This document shows positions 9,504 to 18,091 of a stretch of 32,934 nucleotides of DNA, piece after piece (positions within the stretch are counted from its first letter, which is position 1; each line of letters opens with the position of its first letter). The position numbers were made by a program, and so were the translations under genes. Below the pieces are notes generated by a model. It was given only the letters and a program-made list of their open reading frames with translations, was not told the DNA's origin and ran no database searches. The stretch comes from Fuerstiella sp. (lineage in GTDB: Bacteria > Planctomycetota > Planctomycetia > Planctomycetales > Planctomycetaceae). The stretch covers positions 1 to 32,934 of the forward strand of contig JABABI010000080.1 of the NCBI GenBank assembly GCA_014238335.1, read 5' to 3'.

Positions 9504-10856
9504 ATGCCGCGTCATTCAACCAATTCGCGACTTGCTGCTTTCGGACGTACATTTCTGTCTTCGAGCAGCCCCCCTCGACGTGCGTCGAAGGGGCGCCGCA
9601 CAACCACCGCAGTGGCGCTGATGGTCATTGCGAGCGCCTCACTGGCAATAGCGTGTTCTGTACCGGTCTTTCGCTACGCACTGGAACACTGGCGACCGGA
9701 TTCGTACGTCGCTTTCGTCTTTCATAGTGGCGACCTGACGACGTCCGAGCAGGTCGTCGTCGATTCCATGCAGCCGCGAACCGCAGACGGAGCACCGTTA
9801 ACAAATGTAATTGTCAGTGTGGTGAACATTGACAACGACAGAAATCCGGTCACGCAGAAGATGTGGCAGGAACAGCAAACAGATCAATTGCCCCGTATGG
9901 TCGTTCAGTCTCCACCAAAGTGGGGGCCGCCGCAAACCATCTGGCAGGGCGACTTCAACCCGGACAATGCCGCCATGGTGATGGATTCCCCGGCACGTGC
10001 TCAGGTCGGCAAAAAGCTGATCGAAGGCGAATCCGTGGTCTGGATTCTGTTGGAGTGTGGTCAGCCAGAGGTGGATGACAGCGCATTCAAAACTCTGACT
10101 TCTGAACTGAAGCGGCTGCAGACCGAGCTGAAACTGCCGGAAATTGAAGAAGAAGATCTCGGCGATCTGTCGGTCAATCCGGACGCTTTGAAGATTGCAT
10201 TTTCCGCCGTTCGAATTTCGCGAAATGATCCAAATGAACGAGCATTAGTGGAAATGCTGCAGCGAGTCGAACCGGATTTGATGGAGGACGAACTGAGTGG
10301 ACAACCGATGGCCTTTCCGATCTTTGGACGAGGTCGCGCCTTGTACGCTCTGGTTGGCAAGGGCATCGCCCCCGACGTCATTGAGGACGCTTCGCAGTTC
10401 CTGACCGGTGCCTGTCAGTGTACCGTGAAGGCTCAGAATCCCGGCGTCGACCTGATCATGAACGTCGACTGGGAGGGGATGGTCGTTCCGACCGAACCGC
10501 TGGATGAAGACCTGCCGCCACTGGCCGGGTTCTCTGGCTTCGGACTGCCGGACGATGCTGATGACGGCAAGAATGCTGATGCAACATCCGTCGACGAACC
10601 GGAAGTATTGCTGGCCCAGACAACGGAAACGGGCGACGCAACGCACGACGGTAGTTTTGAATCACAGCACGCAGTCTCAGAAGAGGGACACTCCGGGGCC
10701 AGCGACGAATCGGTGCCGACCGCATCCCCTGTGGCGGCGTCTGGTTCCAATGCTGCGTCCTCGTCCGGCATGGGACAGAACGTCCTGTTTGTCCTGATGT
10801 TTCTTGTGATTGGCGTTGTCGTCGCCTCGTTGTTTTTCATGCCGCGAACGAGCTGA
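9504..10856 (+). CDS. Secreted, C-terminally anchored 'CSVPVFRYALE' protein linked to an ABC exporter
   Basis: A 450-residue protein of unknown function. The start is uncertain: ATG 9504 (chosen) gives a basic N-terminus followed by a signal sequence (TTTAVALMVIASASLAIA) running straight into CSVPVFRYALEHW; ATG 9621 would leave a very short leader. The Cys after LAIA may be lipid-modified, but the lipobox is imperfect. The body (~60-330) contains VVWILLECGQPEVDD, then an acidic helical stretch (LKRLQTELKLPEIEEEDL), FGRGRALYALVGKGI, and ASQFLTGACQCTVKAQNPGVDLIM. A long acidic, Ser/Ala-rich linker (~350-420) leads to a C-terminal membrane helix (VLFVLMFLVIGVVVASLFFM). It is followed on the same strand by the permease and ATPase of a MacB/Lol-type transporter, so an envelope role with that transporter is inferred. 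Confidence 0.75.
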   Translation: MPRHSTNSRLAAFGRTFLSSSSPPRRASKGRRTTTAVALMVIASASLAIACSVPVFRYALEHWRPDSYVAFVFHSGDLTTSEQVVVDSMQPRTADGAPLTNVIVSVVNIDNDRNPVTQKMWQEQQTDQLPRMVVQSPPKWGPPQTIWQGDFNPDNAAMVMDSPARAQVGKKLIEGESVVWILLECGQPEVDDSAFKTLTSELKRLQTELKLPEIEEEDLGDLSVNPDALKIAFSAVRISRNDPNERALVEMLQRVEPDLMEDELSGQPMAFPIFGRGRALYALVGKGIAPDVIEDASQFLTGACQCTVKAQNPGVDLIMNVDWEGMVVPTEPLDEDLPPLAGFSGFGLPDDADDGKNADATSVDEPEVLLAQTTETGDATHDGSFESQHAVSEEGHSGASDESVPTASPVAASGSNAASSSGMGQNVLFVLMFLVIGVVVASLFFMPRTS

Positions 10857-10956
10857 ATCCATTTGCGGGCAGCTCTTTGCCACCGGCGAAAGCGGATCAA
10901 CACCTTCCGGGCGTCAGCCCACATCGGCTTGCGGGCCGTCCCGCAAAGGAAATGAT

Positions 10957-12309
10957 ATGACTGTCTGGCGACTTGCCGTCCGTGAAATCCTGCATCGAAA
11001 ACTCAGTTTTCTGCTGGGCATCATTTCCGTAACCACCGCTGTGGCCTGTCTTGTCGGAGCGAAAACTCTGTTGCGCGCCGACCGTGTGATTACCGATCAT
11101 CTGATGCAGGCCAAGCAGTCTGAAGTGGAGGTCGCCATTGCTGCCAAAGAGGAGTCCGTCGAACAGGCAGGTGCCGAACTTGAAGACGCCATGCGAAAGC
11201 ACATGAAAGGTCTGGGGTTCAACATCCTGATCCTTCCCCAGGAACAGTCCCGTTCAGAAATGCTGCTGAACGGCATGACGGCCACCATGCCGGAAAGTTA
11301 CGTCGACAAACTGGGACAATCCAAAATCGTCACGATCAACCATCTGTTGCCCAGTGTGTCGCGACGAGTTCAGTGGCCGGAGCATGATCGAGAGGTCATC
11401 CTGATCGGCACGCGTGGCGAAGTGCCGATTCAGCATCGAGGCCTGAAGAAGCCGCTGCTCGAAGAAGTCACTGAAGGGAAAATGGTTGTCGGGTATGAAA
11501 TTCAGAAGGAACTTGGATTGAAAGTCGGAGATTCCGTGACGTTCCGAAAACAGGACTTCACGATCTCAGAAGTACACCCCGAACGCGGGTCCACCGACGA
11601 TGTGACGATCTGGATTAATTTGAAGCAGGCTCAGGAACTTCTGGGCATGCAGAATCTGATCAATGCGATTCTGGCGCTGGAATGTGACTGTGCGGGCGAT
11701 CGTATTTCTGCCATTCGCGCAGAAATTGAAGCGATCCTGCCGGGTACACAGGTCGTTGAGAAATTCTCTCAGGCTCTGGCTCGCGCTGAAGCCAGGGCTA
11801 AAGCCAAGGAAACGGCAGAGTCTGCACTGGCACGGGAGAAGGAATCCAGCCAGGCCCTGTTGCTGCGTGAGCAACAGGGACGCGAGCACCTGGAGCAGCA
11901 GCACGCCGGGTTCGCGGCCGTTCTTGTACCGCTGGTTCTTGTTGGTTCGGCGGTGACAATCTTCCTGCTGGCGCTTACGAATTCTCGTCAGCGGACCGAA
12001 GAGATCGGTATTCTGCGAGCGATCGGACTGCAGGCCAGACAGATCATTCTTGTCTTTCTGTCAAAGGCCGCAGTCATCGGGATCATGGGTGGTCTGCTCG
12101 GCATCGGGCTCGGCTACTGGGTTGGCTGGTCACTGGGAGGATTGTCGAACAACCAGCTGGACTGGCAACTTTTGTTTGCGACCGGCGATCTGCTGACAAC
12201 AATTGTCGCCGCTCCGATTGTAGCGCTGGCAATCACTGGTATCGCCAGCTGGGTGCCTGCTCTAATGGCGGCTCAAAGGGACCCTGCTGCTGTGCTGCAG
12301 GGAGGATAA
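10957..12309 (+). CDS. ABC transporter permease, FtsX/MacB type
   Basis: A 450-residue inner membrane permease. ATG 10957 is preceded by AAGGAA. Residues ~17-38 form the first membrane helix (LSFLLGIISVTTAVACLVGA). A periplasmic domain follows (~40-310) of MacB-core type, including VGYEIQKELGLKVGDSVTF. A heptad-rich helix (~310-355, ARAEARAKAKETAESALARE) probably forms a coiled coil. Three C-terminal membrane helices form the FtsX domain; EEIGILRAIGLQARQI between the first two is the conserved coupling-helix region that contacts the ATPase. The total of four helices is the MacB/LolCE topology. Its ATPase partner is the gene at 12638, separated by an unusual repeat-bearing spacer. Such transporters perform mechanotransmission or lipoprotein or molecule export rather than uptake; the cargo is unknown. 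Confidence 0.9.
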   Translation: MTVWRLAVREILHRKLSFLLGIISVTTAVACLVGAKTLLRADRVITDHLMQAKQSEVEVAIAAKEESVEQAGAELEDAMRKHMKGLGFNILILPQEQSRSEMLLNGMTATMPESYVDKLGQSKIVTINHLLPSVSRRVQWPEHDREVILIGTRGEVPIQHRGLKKPLLEEVTEGKMVVGYEIQKELGLKVGDSVTFRKQDFTISEVHPERGSTDDVTIWINLKQAQELLGMQNLINAILALECDCAGDRISAIRAEIEAILPGTQVVEKFSQALARAEARAKAKETAESALAREKESSQALLLREQQGREHLEQQHAGFAAVLVPLVLVGSAVTIFLLALTNSRQRTEEIGILRAIGLQARQIILVFLSKAAVIGIMGGLLGIGLGYWVGWSLGGLSNNQLDWQLLFATGDLLTTIVAAPIVALAITGIASWVPALMAAQRDPAAVLQGG

Positions 12310-12349
12310 CAATGGGCGCCATAATAGATGTTAGTACACCTATACAGAG

Positions 12350-12593
12350 AGTGGCCGGGGGGGCCAGAACACTTGTCGTTACCCACAAATCTGTTAGCCG
12401 CGAAGCGGCGAGAGCAAATTTCGAATTGCTGTGGCCGCCGCGTGGTAAACACAATCCGTGGGCTAACTCCCACGGCTGTCTGCTTTCGTCGCTTCGCGGC
12501 TATGTAGATCTGGGTAACGACAAGGGTTGGAGCGAGGTATCAGTGAAACCCCGGGGCTTCCTTCACAGGTTCAGTCCAGCCCCGGCCACCCAA
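12350..12593. repeat. Composite inverted-repeat element between permease and ATPase genes
   Basis: The spacer between two genes of one transporter is almost filled by a palindromic element. Outer ends are GTGGCCGGGG (from 12350) and its complement CCCCGGCCAC (to about 12590). Inner arms 12372-12410 and 12487-12524 are imperfect reverse complements over about 38 bases; both contain CTTGTCGTTACCC and TAGCCGCGAAGCG in opposite orientation. In the centre, CCGTGGG (12456-12462) and CCCACGG (12469-12475) form a perfect hairpin. The right part (12525-12593) is a separate hairpin module also found at 14436-14505. It resembles a non-coding MITE- or REP-like element, or a decayed mobile element; no transposase is present. 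Confidence 0.7.
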
Positions 12594-12637
12594 CTGTCGA
12601 CATCCACAATTCGCCCCTACATCCGATAAGAATCAAT

Positions 12638-13321
12638 ATGCTGCTCGTGCTCAAAAATGTTTCCAGGACGTACACAGACGCTCAGACGAACGTCCATGCG
12701 GTCGACGACGTTTCGCTGCAAATTGCGGCCGGCGAATTCGTGGCCGTGCAGGGAGCCAGCGGTTCCGGTAAGTCGACTCTATTGCTGATGGCGGGGGGAC
12801 TGCTAAAACCGGATACAGGTCAGGTACAGGTTCACGGTAAGAACCCCTACGATCTGAAACCCGATGCCCGAGCAGACTTCCGCGCCCAGAACGTTGGATT
12901 TGTCTTTCAGCAATTTCATCTCGTTCCCTACCTCAGTGTCCTGGAAAACGTTCTGGCCCCATCGCTGGCCGTATCAGGTTCCGAAGCGGAAACGCGAGAC
13001 CGGGCGCTGCAGCTGATTGAACGATTCGGACTGTCAGATCGTCAGCAGCACGTACCGGCCAAGCTCAGCAGTGGAGAACGCCAGCGAACTGCCATGGCCC
13101 GTGCCTTGCTGAATGAACCGAAGCTGATTCTGGCGGACGAACCCACCGGTAATCTCGACCACGATAACGCCGATACCCTGCTTGGATATCTGGCAGACTT
13201 TGCGGCCGATGGCGGAGCAGTGCTGCTGGTGACTCACGACGACCGCGCCGTGGCATGTGCAAAGCGCGTCATCAATCTGCAGGATGGTAGAATCGACAAA
13301 CCAGTCTCAAACGCGGTGTAA
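12638..13321 (+). CDS. ABC transporter ATP-binding protein, LolD/MacB type
   Basis: A 227-residue cytoplasmic ATPase that powers the FtsX-type permease upstream. Residues 1-227 are one complete nucleotide-binding domain: Walker A GASGSGKST (~40-48), Q-loop in VGFVFQQFHLVPYLSVLENV, signature LSSGERQR (~145), Walker B LILADEPTGNLD (~165) and the switch histidine in LLVTHDD (~200). The Q-loop continuation and the PTGNLD Walker B are typical of the LolD/MacB/FtsE group. ATG 12638 gives the standard N-terminus (LVLKNVSRTY); an open extension upstream to 12527 only reads through the repeat. The ribosome binding site is weak. The 328-base gap to the permease is unusual for such a tightly coupled pair. 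Confidence 0.93.
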   Translation: MLLVLKNVSRTYTDAQTNVHAVDDVSLQIAAGEFVAVQGASGSGKSTLLLMAGGLLKPDTGQVQVHGKNPYDLKPDARADFRAQNVGFVFQQFHLVPYLSVLENVLAPSLAVSGSEAETRDRALQLIERFGLSDRQQHVPAKLSSGERQRTAMARALLNEPKLILADEPTGNLDHDNADTLLGYLADFAADGGAVLLVTHDDRAVACAKRVINLQDGRIDKPVSNAV

Positions 13322-13332
13322 TCTAATGCGGT

Positions 13333-14343
13333 TTGGGGCGAACCGTTGATGCAGTGCCCGGCCACCCAAAGTCCGACGGATTGCCTGCCGTCCCATACGA
13401 CAATCACGGCAACGTGAAAGACTGCGGCGCAGGTTTCGGTTCAGGGAATTACTACCAAGTGTCGCCGACTGACGATCCAACCGGCCCTGCTCACGGTGGT
13501 CATGATTCGGAACGCATGAATCGCGGCGGTGTTTTTTGTAACTTAGCAACACGGCTTCGATCAGCAAAACGAGGACACGGCGCGCCAGAGAGCGGCAATT
13601 TTGAGTCTCGGCTTCCGCGTCGTGGCGGCAATTGCAGAGGACCGGCACCCGGAGTCATCTGCGTCAGGACCAGTCCACAGCCTGGCCCTGAAGTCCGACG
13701 GCGCTGACCATTACTTCGCGACTCCACTGACATACGACGGCTCCACTCTACTGACCGTTGAAGCCTTCATGCAGATCAGTCAACGGGCAGACAAAGACAA
13801 GCCGGCAGCGAAGTTGTCTCAGACACACACAACGGCGGTTTCAGCCTGGGGATGTCTTCGCACGGATTTTGCTTCTTGGTGAAGAACAGAGGAGGCTCCG
13901 TTCGAGCTTCCTCTCCCAGCGACGATCAGCATCTCAACCACCCGGTCGCACTGGCTGGCACCGTAGATGGGCACTCTTTGCGGCTGTTTGTCGATGGTCG
14001 ACAGGTCGATCGGACGGAGTTTCGGAACGACTTTGTACACAGCGGACAGAAGATGTCATTCGGGGCGAGTCCCGGAGAAGGAGAGCCCCACGATGGATAC
14101 AACCAGGAATCGATTGGCCGATTGTACGAAGTGCGAATCGCCAACGTCGCCCGCGAAAAGATCACATCCGATGTCAATCTGCCGCTGACTTCAGATGACC
14201 ACACACTCGCGTACTACCGTGTTGATGAAGGAAGTGGCGATGTATTCCAAGATTCGTACGGCAACGAAAATCACGGAAGTAATGTCGGAGCAACCTGGCT
14301 CAAAGCAGTTGAATCGCCGGCCAGCACCAAGTCGCCCGAATAG
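13333..14343 (+). pseudogene. Decayed FGE (sulfatase-modifying factor)-LamG gene, 5'-truncated with two frameshifts
   Basis: Three successive open stretches join into one protein if two frameshifts are repaired. From 13333 the frame reads PYDNHGNV, SPTDDPTGP and MNRGGVFCN...RSAKRG, matching the C-terminal half of formylglycine-generating enzyme domains (consensus YDMHGNVWEW, DDPTGP, RGGSW, RSA.R). Near 13600 homology moves to the next frame (LGFRVVAAIAE, the FGE ending GFRVV) and continues into a LamG start (SLALKSDGADHYF). Near 13826, within an ACACACACA run, it returns to the first frame (NGGFSLGMSSHGFCFLVKN) and runs through LRLFVDGRQVD and LAYYRVDEGSGD to the stop at 14343. One extra base then two extra bases would explain both shifts. 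The N-terminal half of FGE is absent because the ABC ATPase ends just 12 bases upstream. Confidence 0.75.
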
Positions 14344-14435
14344 CTCAACGACGGCCCGGCATAGGTAACAACACCCCTTCGCAAAGTTTCTCGAAGTGAC
14401 CTCTGCAGTCATGGAATAGTGTGAAACGAAGAGGG

Positions 14436-14505
14436 TGGTTGAAGCAAAGCACGGGTGCAACCCCGAGGCTTCCTTCGCACGCTCAGTCCAGCCTCGGCCA
14501 CCCAC
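14436..14505. repeat. Second copy of the hairpin repeat module
   Basis: This matches 12525-12593 over about 70 bases; the last 49 bases differ at only six positions. Each copy folds as a hairpin: CCGAGGCT (14463-14470) pairs with AGCCTCGG here, while the other copy has CCGGGGCT with AGCCCCGG. The G-to-A and C-to-T differences are at paired positions and keep the pairing. Both copies end with the same GGCCACCCA segment. It lies in the 310-base spacer between the FGE-LamG pseudogene and the small PQQ gene; nothing else is recognisable there. Confidence 0.7.
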
Positions 14506-14653
14506 CGAATGGACAGTGACAACAAGCCTGGGCAATGTGTCTCCGAATGCCGTTGTCCCGATACGCGACTGGAATTGGCACCCGCAATCCGGTATGAAGA
14601 TGTCTGTTCGGTCACGTGTATCGAAGCATCAATTCATCTTTCGGAGACTTCGC

Positions 14654-15937
14654 ATGCGATCTGTCGTCCTTGCCGTTCTATTACTGCCGTTTGGACAGGT
14701 CCCGGCGGTTGCCGAAAAACCGGCCACAACGGCCGAGACGATCAGCTATGGTGCCCATGACTGGCCATGGTGGCGCGGACCTCAGCGAAGCGGAATTGCG
14801 AACCCCAAACAGTCGCCGCCGGTTACCTGGAGCGAAACCGAAAACGTCCTGTGGAAGGTCCCGGTGCCGGGTCGGGGACACAGTTCAGCGACGGTGATCG
14901 GTGATCAGGTGTTCCTTGCGGCGGCTGATCCGGAACGTGAGGTGCAGTCGGTCCTGGGCTTTGATCGCCAGACCGGGGAACGCGTCTGGGAAGCCGTGGC
15001 ACATGAGGGCAACTTCGAAACAAAGGGAAACAAGAAGGCGTCACTGGCGTCGTCAACAATCGCGTGCGACGGCAAACAGCTGTTCGTCAACTTTCTAAAC
15101 AACGGAGCAATCTTCACGACGGCCTTCGATTTGTCCGGAGTTCGACTGTGGCAGACAAAGGTCAGTGACTACGTTGTGCATCAGGGTTATGGCTCGTCAC
15201 CGACCCCCTACAGGCACCTGGTCATTGTTGCGGCGGACAACAAGGGCGAGAGCGGCGGTGCCATTGCCGGGCTGGACCGTGCGTCCGGTGAAATCGTCTG
15301 GAAACAGTCTCGACCGGCGAAGCCCAACTACGCTTCGCCCATCATTCTGAACGTCGCCGGAAAAGACCAGTTGTTCCTCACGGGGTGCGACAAAGTCACA
15401 AGTCTCAATCCGCTCACAGGCACAACGAACTGGGAGATCGAAGGTGCCACAACGGAATGTGTGACATCAACGGTGACGGATGGCGTGCATATTTTCACCA
15501 GCGGTGGATATCCAAAGAACCACATGGCCGCCGTTGTCGCGGACGGATCAGGAACCGTCACATGGGAGAACACGGTGCGAGCCTACGTGCCGTCAATGCT
15601 GTGCAACAATGGCTACTTGTATGCAACACTGGACGGAGGCTTCGCGACCTGCCTGGAAAGTGCCACCGGAAAGGAACTCTGGAAAAGTCGTCTCGGCGGT
15701 ACCTTCAGCAGTTCACCCGTTCTGGTAGGCGACCGCATCTATGCCACCAACGAAGAAGGCACAACCTTCGTCTTCAAAGCCTCGCCGGATGCCTTTGAAG
15801 AACTGGCTCGCAACAAACTTGGCGAAAGCGTGTTTGCAACTCCGACAATCTGCGGCAGCCGCATCTACACCCGCGTGACCCATCAGGTCGACGGACGTCG
15901 ACAGGAATTCCTCTACAGCCTGAGCTCAAAGAACTAA
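14654..15937 (+). CDS. Secreted PQQ-like beta-propeller repeat protein
   Basis: A 427-residue secreted protein. ATG 14654 is preceded by GGAG at eight bases and starts a clean signal peptide (MRSVVLAVLLLPFGQVPAVAE); an in-frame extension back to 14435 only crosses the repeat element. The mature part begins DWPWWRGPQRSGIAN, the usual opening of planctomycete propeller proteins, and shows repeated blades such as VLGFDRQTGERVW, IAGLDRASGEIVW, VTSLNPLTGTTNW and ATCLESATGKELW, each ending in the family's Gly-x-x-x-Trp pattern. The C-terminus (FATPTICGSRIYTRVTHQ) closes the propeller, so it is complete. These proteins act outside the cytoplasm, possibly as binding scaffolds; no cofactor or substrate can be assigned. 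Confidence 0.9.
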   Translation: MRSVVLAVLLLPFGQVPAVAEKPATTAETISYGAHDWPWWRGPQRSGIANPKQSPPVTWSETENVLWKVPVPGRGHSSATVIGDQVFLAAADPEREVQSVLGFDRQTGERVWEAVAHEGNFETKGNKKASLASSTIACDGKQLFVNFLNNGAIFTTAFDLSGVRLWQTKVSDYVVHQGYGSSPTPYRHLVIVAADNKGESGGAIAGLDRASGEIVWKQSRPAKPNYASPIILNVAGKDQLFLTGCDKVTSLNPLTGTTNWEIEGATTECVTSTVTDGVHIFTSGGYPKNHMAAVVADGSGTVTWENTVRAYVPSMLCNNGYLYATLDGGFATCLESATGKELWKSRLGGTFSSSPVLVGDRIYATNEEGTTFVFKASPDAFEELARNKLGESVFATPTICGSRIYTRVTHQVDGRRQEFLYSLSSKN

Positions 15938-16014
15938 CGCGGTACGGCCCGCAGCCGATGTGGGCTGATGCCCCCGGAATTTGGCCCGCTTCTGCCGGTC
16001 GCCTCGTAACAAGC

Positions 16015-16395
16015 CTACGCGAGCCCCAGCGCGCCCTTCACGCGTTCGATGGTTTCTGGTGATGACAATTCGGCCTTTCCGAAGCCATAAGTTGCTCCGG
16101 CGGCGACAGCCTGTTCCTGCGATTCGGGAAAGTTAGAGATCAACATGACGGGAATTTGTTCCGTCTGTGGACTGTTCCTGACCAGCTTCATGATCGCCAT
16201 TCCATCACTGTAATCTGCGTCCAGCTTGCGGTTGATCAGAATCAGGTCCACCGTGTTTTCCTGCAGGGCGGTAAGCGAATCGTCGGCAAGGTTCGTCGCC
16301 AGCACTTCCACGTCAAAATTTGATGTCAAAAAGTGCGTAATCGCGGCATTGTCGGGGCGACACTGACCGACACTAAGAACGGTTTTTGAAGGCAT
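16015..16395 (-). CDS. Stand-alone receiver-domain protein lacking the phospho-acceptor Asp
   Basis: A 126-residue single-domain protein with the response-regulator receiver fold. ATG 16395 is preceded by GGAAAG; a longer frame to 16446 is less likely. The pattern TVLSVGQCRPDN, VDLILINRKL, IPVMLISNFP and GFGKAEL follows beta strands 1, 3, 4 and 5 of receivers. Ser87 and Lys107 sit at the conserved Thr/Ser and Lys positions. The usual acidic pair after strand 1 is replaced (Gly10-Gln11), and the phospho-acceptor position reads Asn55 (LILIN instead of LILLD). It should therefore not be phosphorylated in the usual way and may work as a pseudo-receiver or protein-interaction module. No kinase gene is adjacent. 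Confidence 0.75.
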   Translation of the reverse strand: MPSKTVLSVGQCRPDNAAITHFLTSNFDVEVLATNLADDSLTALQENTVDLILINRKLDADYSDGMAIMKLVRNSPQTEQIPVMLISNFPESQEQAVAAGATYGFGKAELSSPETIERVKGALGLA

Positions 16396-16662
16396 TTCGT
16401 ATTCTTTCCAGACTCCACAGATTATCAGGACGTCAACTCGCATCACGAACGTCCGAACGCTCAGAATGTAAGAATCCTTGCGACAATTCCAAACAAATCA
16501 AGACAAGGACACCGTTTGCAGCTACAAATCGCCAGGAGTGAGCCGTTTTGTCGGCCGTCCCTGTACCGGCCAGAACTCAGCTTCCGGCGGCGCAGGACTC
16601 CCGCCCCATTTCTCGCCTGGGTGGTGATTCTCTTTGATTTCCTCCACTGTAGAAACTTCTGA

Positions 16663-17853
16663 ATGTCGCAATTTGATGTCGCAGTAATTGGAGGCGGGAT
16701 CGTCGGCCTTGCCACAGCGTGGCAGATTTCCGAACGCGACCCAGGCCAGAAGATCGTATTGCTTGAGAAGGAATCGTCGCTGGCATACCACCAGACGGGC
16801 CGCAACTCCGGCGTCATTCACTCGGGCATATACTACAAGCCAGGCTCATTGCGCGCGAAGAACTGCCGTGAAGGCAAGGTGGCACTGGAAGCGTTCTGCA
16901 CAGCACACGGTGTCGCTTGGAATCAGACGGGAAAAGTCATCGTTGCCACGAATGAAGGTCAGTTCGCGGCGCTGGATAATATTCTCAGTCGCGGGCAGCA
17001 GAACGGCGTGAACTGTGTAATCATTGACCAGGACCGACTGAAAGAACTGGAACCTCATACGGCGGGGATCCGGGCCATTCATGTTCCGGAAGCGGGCATT
17101 GTGGACTACCCGGGCGTATGTACGAAACTGGGGGAAATACTGGAAAGTCGGGGTGCCGCAATTCGATTTAATTCGCGGGTTGTCGAAATTCGGCAGGCAA
17201 CCGACGCCGTGACTCTTGTCACGCCGGACGGTGCTGTGGAAGCGGCTCAGGTGGTCAACTGCACGGGCCTGCACAGCGACCGCATGGCGCGCATGTCGGG
17301 CCAGACAATGAAGGAGAAGATCGTCCCGTTTCGCGGCGAGTATTACACTCTGCGGCCGGAGGCCGAACATCTCTGCCAGTCGCTGATCTATCCAGTACCA
17401 GACCCACAATTTCCGTTTCTGGGCGTGCATTTTACACGCATGATTGAAGGTGGCGTCGAATGCGGTCCGAATGCTGTTCTGGCCCTTGCGCGCGAAGGAT
17501 ATTCGTGGGGACAGATCAATCTGCGTGATCTGTTCGAATCGGTTACGTATCCCGGATTCCTGCGGCTGGCGGTGCGGTACTGGAAAACCGGGGCAGGCGA
17601 GATTTGGCGTTCCGTGTCCAAAGCCGCGTTTGTGCGAGCGTTGCAGAAGCTCGTGCCGGCAATCAGGAGCGAGCATCTTGTGCCGGCGCCAGCAGGTGTG
17701 CGTGCTCAGGCGCTGACCCCGGATGGAAAACTCGTTGACGATTTCCTGGTTCTGCGAAAGGATCGAGTGTTGAACGTCTGCAATGCACCGTCCCCGGCCG
17801 CCACGGCATGCCTCAACATAGGGCAGCATATTGTCAGGGAACTGGGGATCTGA
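16663..17853 (+). CDS. lhgO: L-2-hydroxyglutarate oxidase/dehydrogenase
   Basis: A 396-residue FAD-dependent enzyme that oxidises L-2-hydroxyglutarate to 2-oxoglutarate, passing electrons to oxygen or the quinone pool. The N-terminal dinucleotide-binding motif is VIGGGIVGLATAWQI followed by the acidic strand end VLLEKE. HQTGRNSGVIHSGIYY is the LhgO-specific segment; FRGEYYTL, GVHFTRMIEGGVECGPNAVLAL and the C-terminal PSPAATACLNIGQHIV complete the family pattern. Full length. ATG 16663 has no good ribosome binding site, but it gives the standard family N-terminus. It is divergent from the receiver gene across a 267-base spacer and is followed by a structured spacer. Confidence 0.93.
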   Translation: MSQFDVAVIGGGIVGLATAWQISERDPGQKIVLLEKESSLAYHQTGRNSGVIHSGIYYKPGSLRAKNCREGKVALEAFCTAHGVAWNQTGKVIVATNEGQFAALDNILSRGQQNGVNCVIIDQDRLKELEPHTAGIRAIHVPEAGIVDYPGVCTKLGEILESRGAAIRFNSRVVEIRQATDAVTLVTPDGAVEAAQVVNCTGLHSDRMARMSGQTMKEKIVPFRGEYYTLRPEAEHLCQSLIYPVPDPQFPFLGVHFTRMIEGGVECGPNAVLALAREGYSWGQINLRDLFESVTYPGFLRLAVRYWKTGAGEIWRSVSKAAFVRALQKLVPAIRSEHLVPAPAGVRAQALTPDGKLVDDFLVLRKDRVLNVCNAPSPAATACLNIGQHIVRELGI

Positions 17854-17941
17854 ACGCGTAATGTCACCGACAATTCTCCGAAATGTGGCCAGTTTTGTCT
17901 GAATAATCTTCAGCCTCATCGGCTTAGTCCTGCATGCCGGA

Positions 17942-18016
17942 AAAGAATCTGAGATGGCGGGCGACCAAAGCTGGGGTTGTGGCCGACAAGCCTGCGGCCA
18001 CGGCCCAAGATTCTTT
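17942..18016. ncRNA. Large imperfect hairpin in the spacer after lhgO
   Basis: Outer arms AAAGAATCT (17942-17950) and AGATTCTTT (18008-18016) are perfect reverse complements. Inside them, 17974-17985 pairs with 17995-18006 over about 12 base pairs, with two G-T wobbles, around a nine-base loop. An unpaired or alternatively paired stretch of 23 bases lies on the left side. No T-run follows, so it is not a standard intrinsic terminator. It could be a small RNA, an mRNA end-protecting structure for lhgO, or a REP-like element. Called from base pairing only. Confidence 0.4.
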
Positions 18017-18091
18017 GGGGTGTCAACCGTCAATTGCGACTGGTGTGCTGTTCGTTCGAATGGCGATTAACTACACTCCTACCACGTTGAA

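Noticed and set aside
12312..12629. Open frame of 105 codons in the permease-ATPase spacer
   Set aside because: It coincides with the palindromic repeat, and its translation is repeat-derived without protein character.
16846..18033. Long minus-strand open frame (395 codons) opposite lhgO
   Set aside because: lhgO on the plus strand is certain from its motifs, and the antisense product has no recognisable domain or ribosome binding site; it mirrors the coding bias of lhgO.
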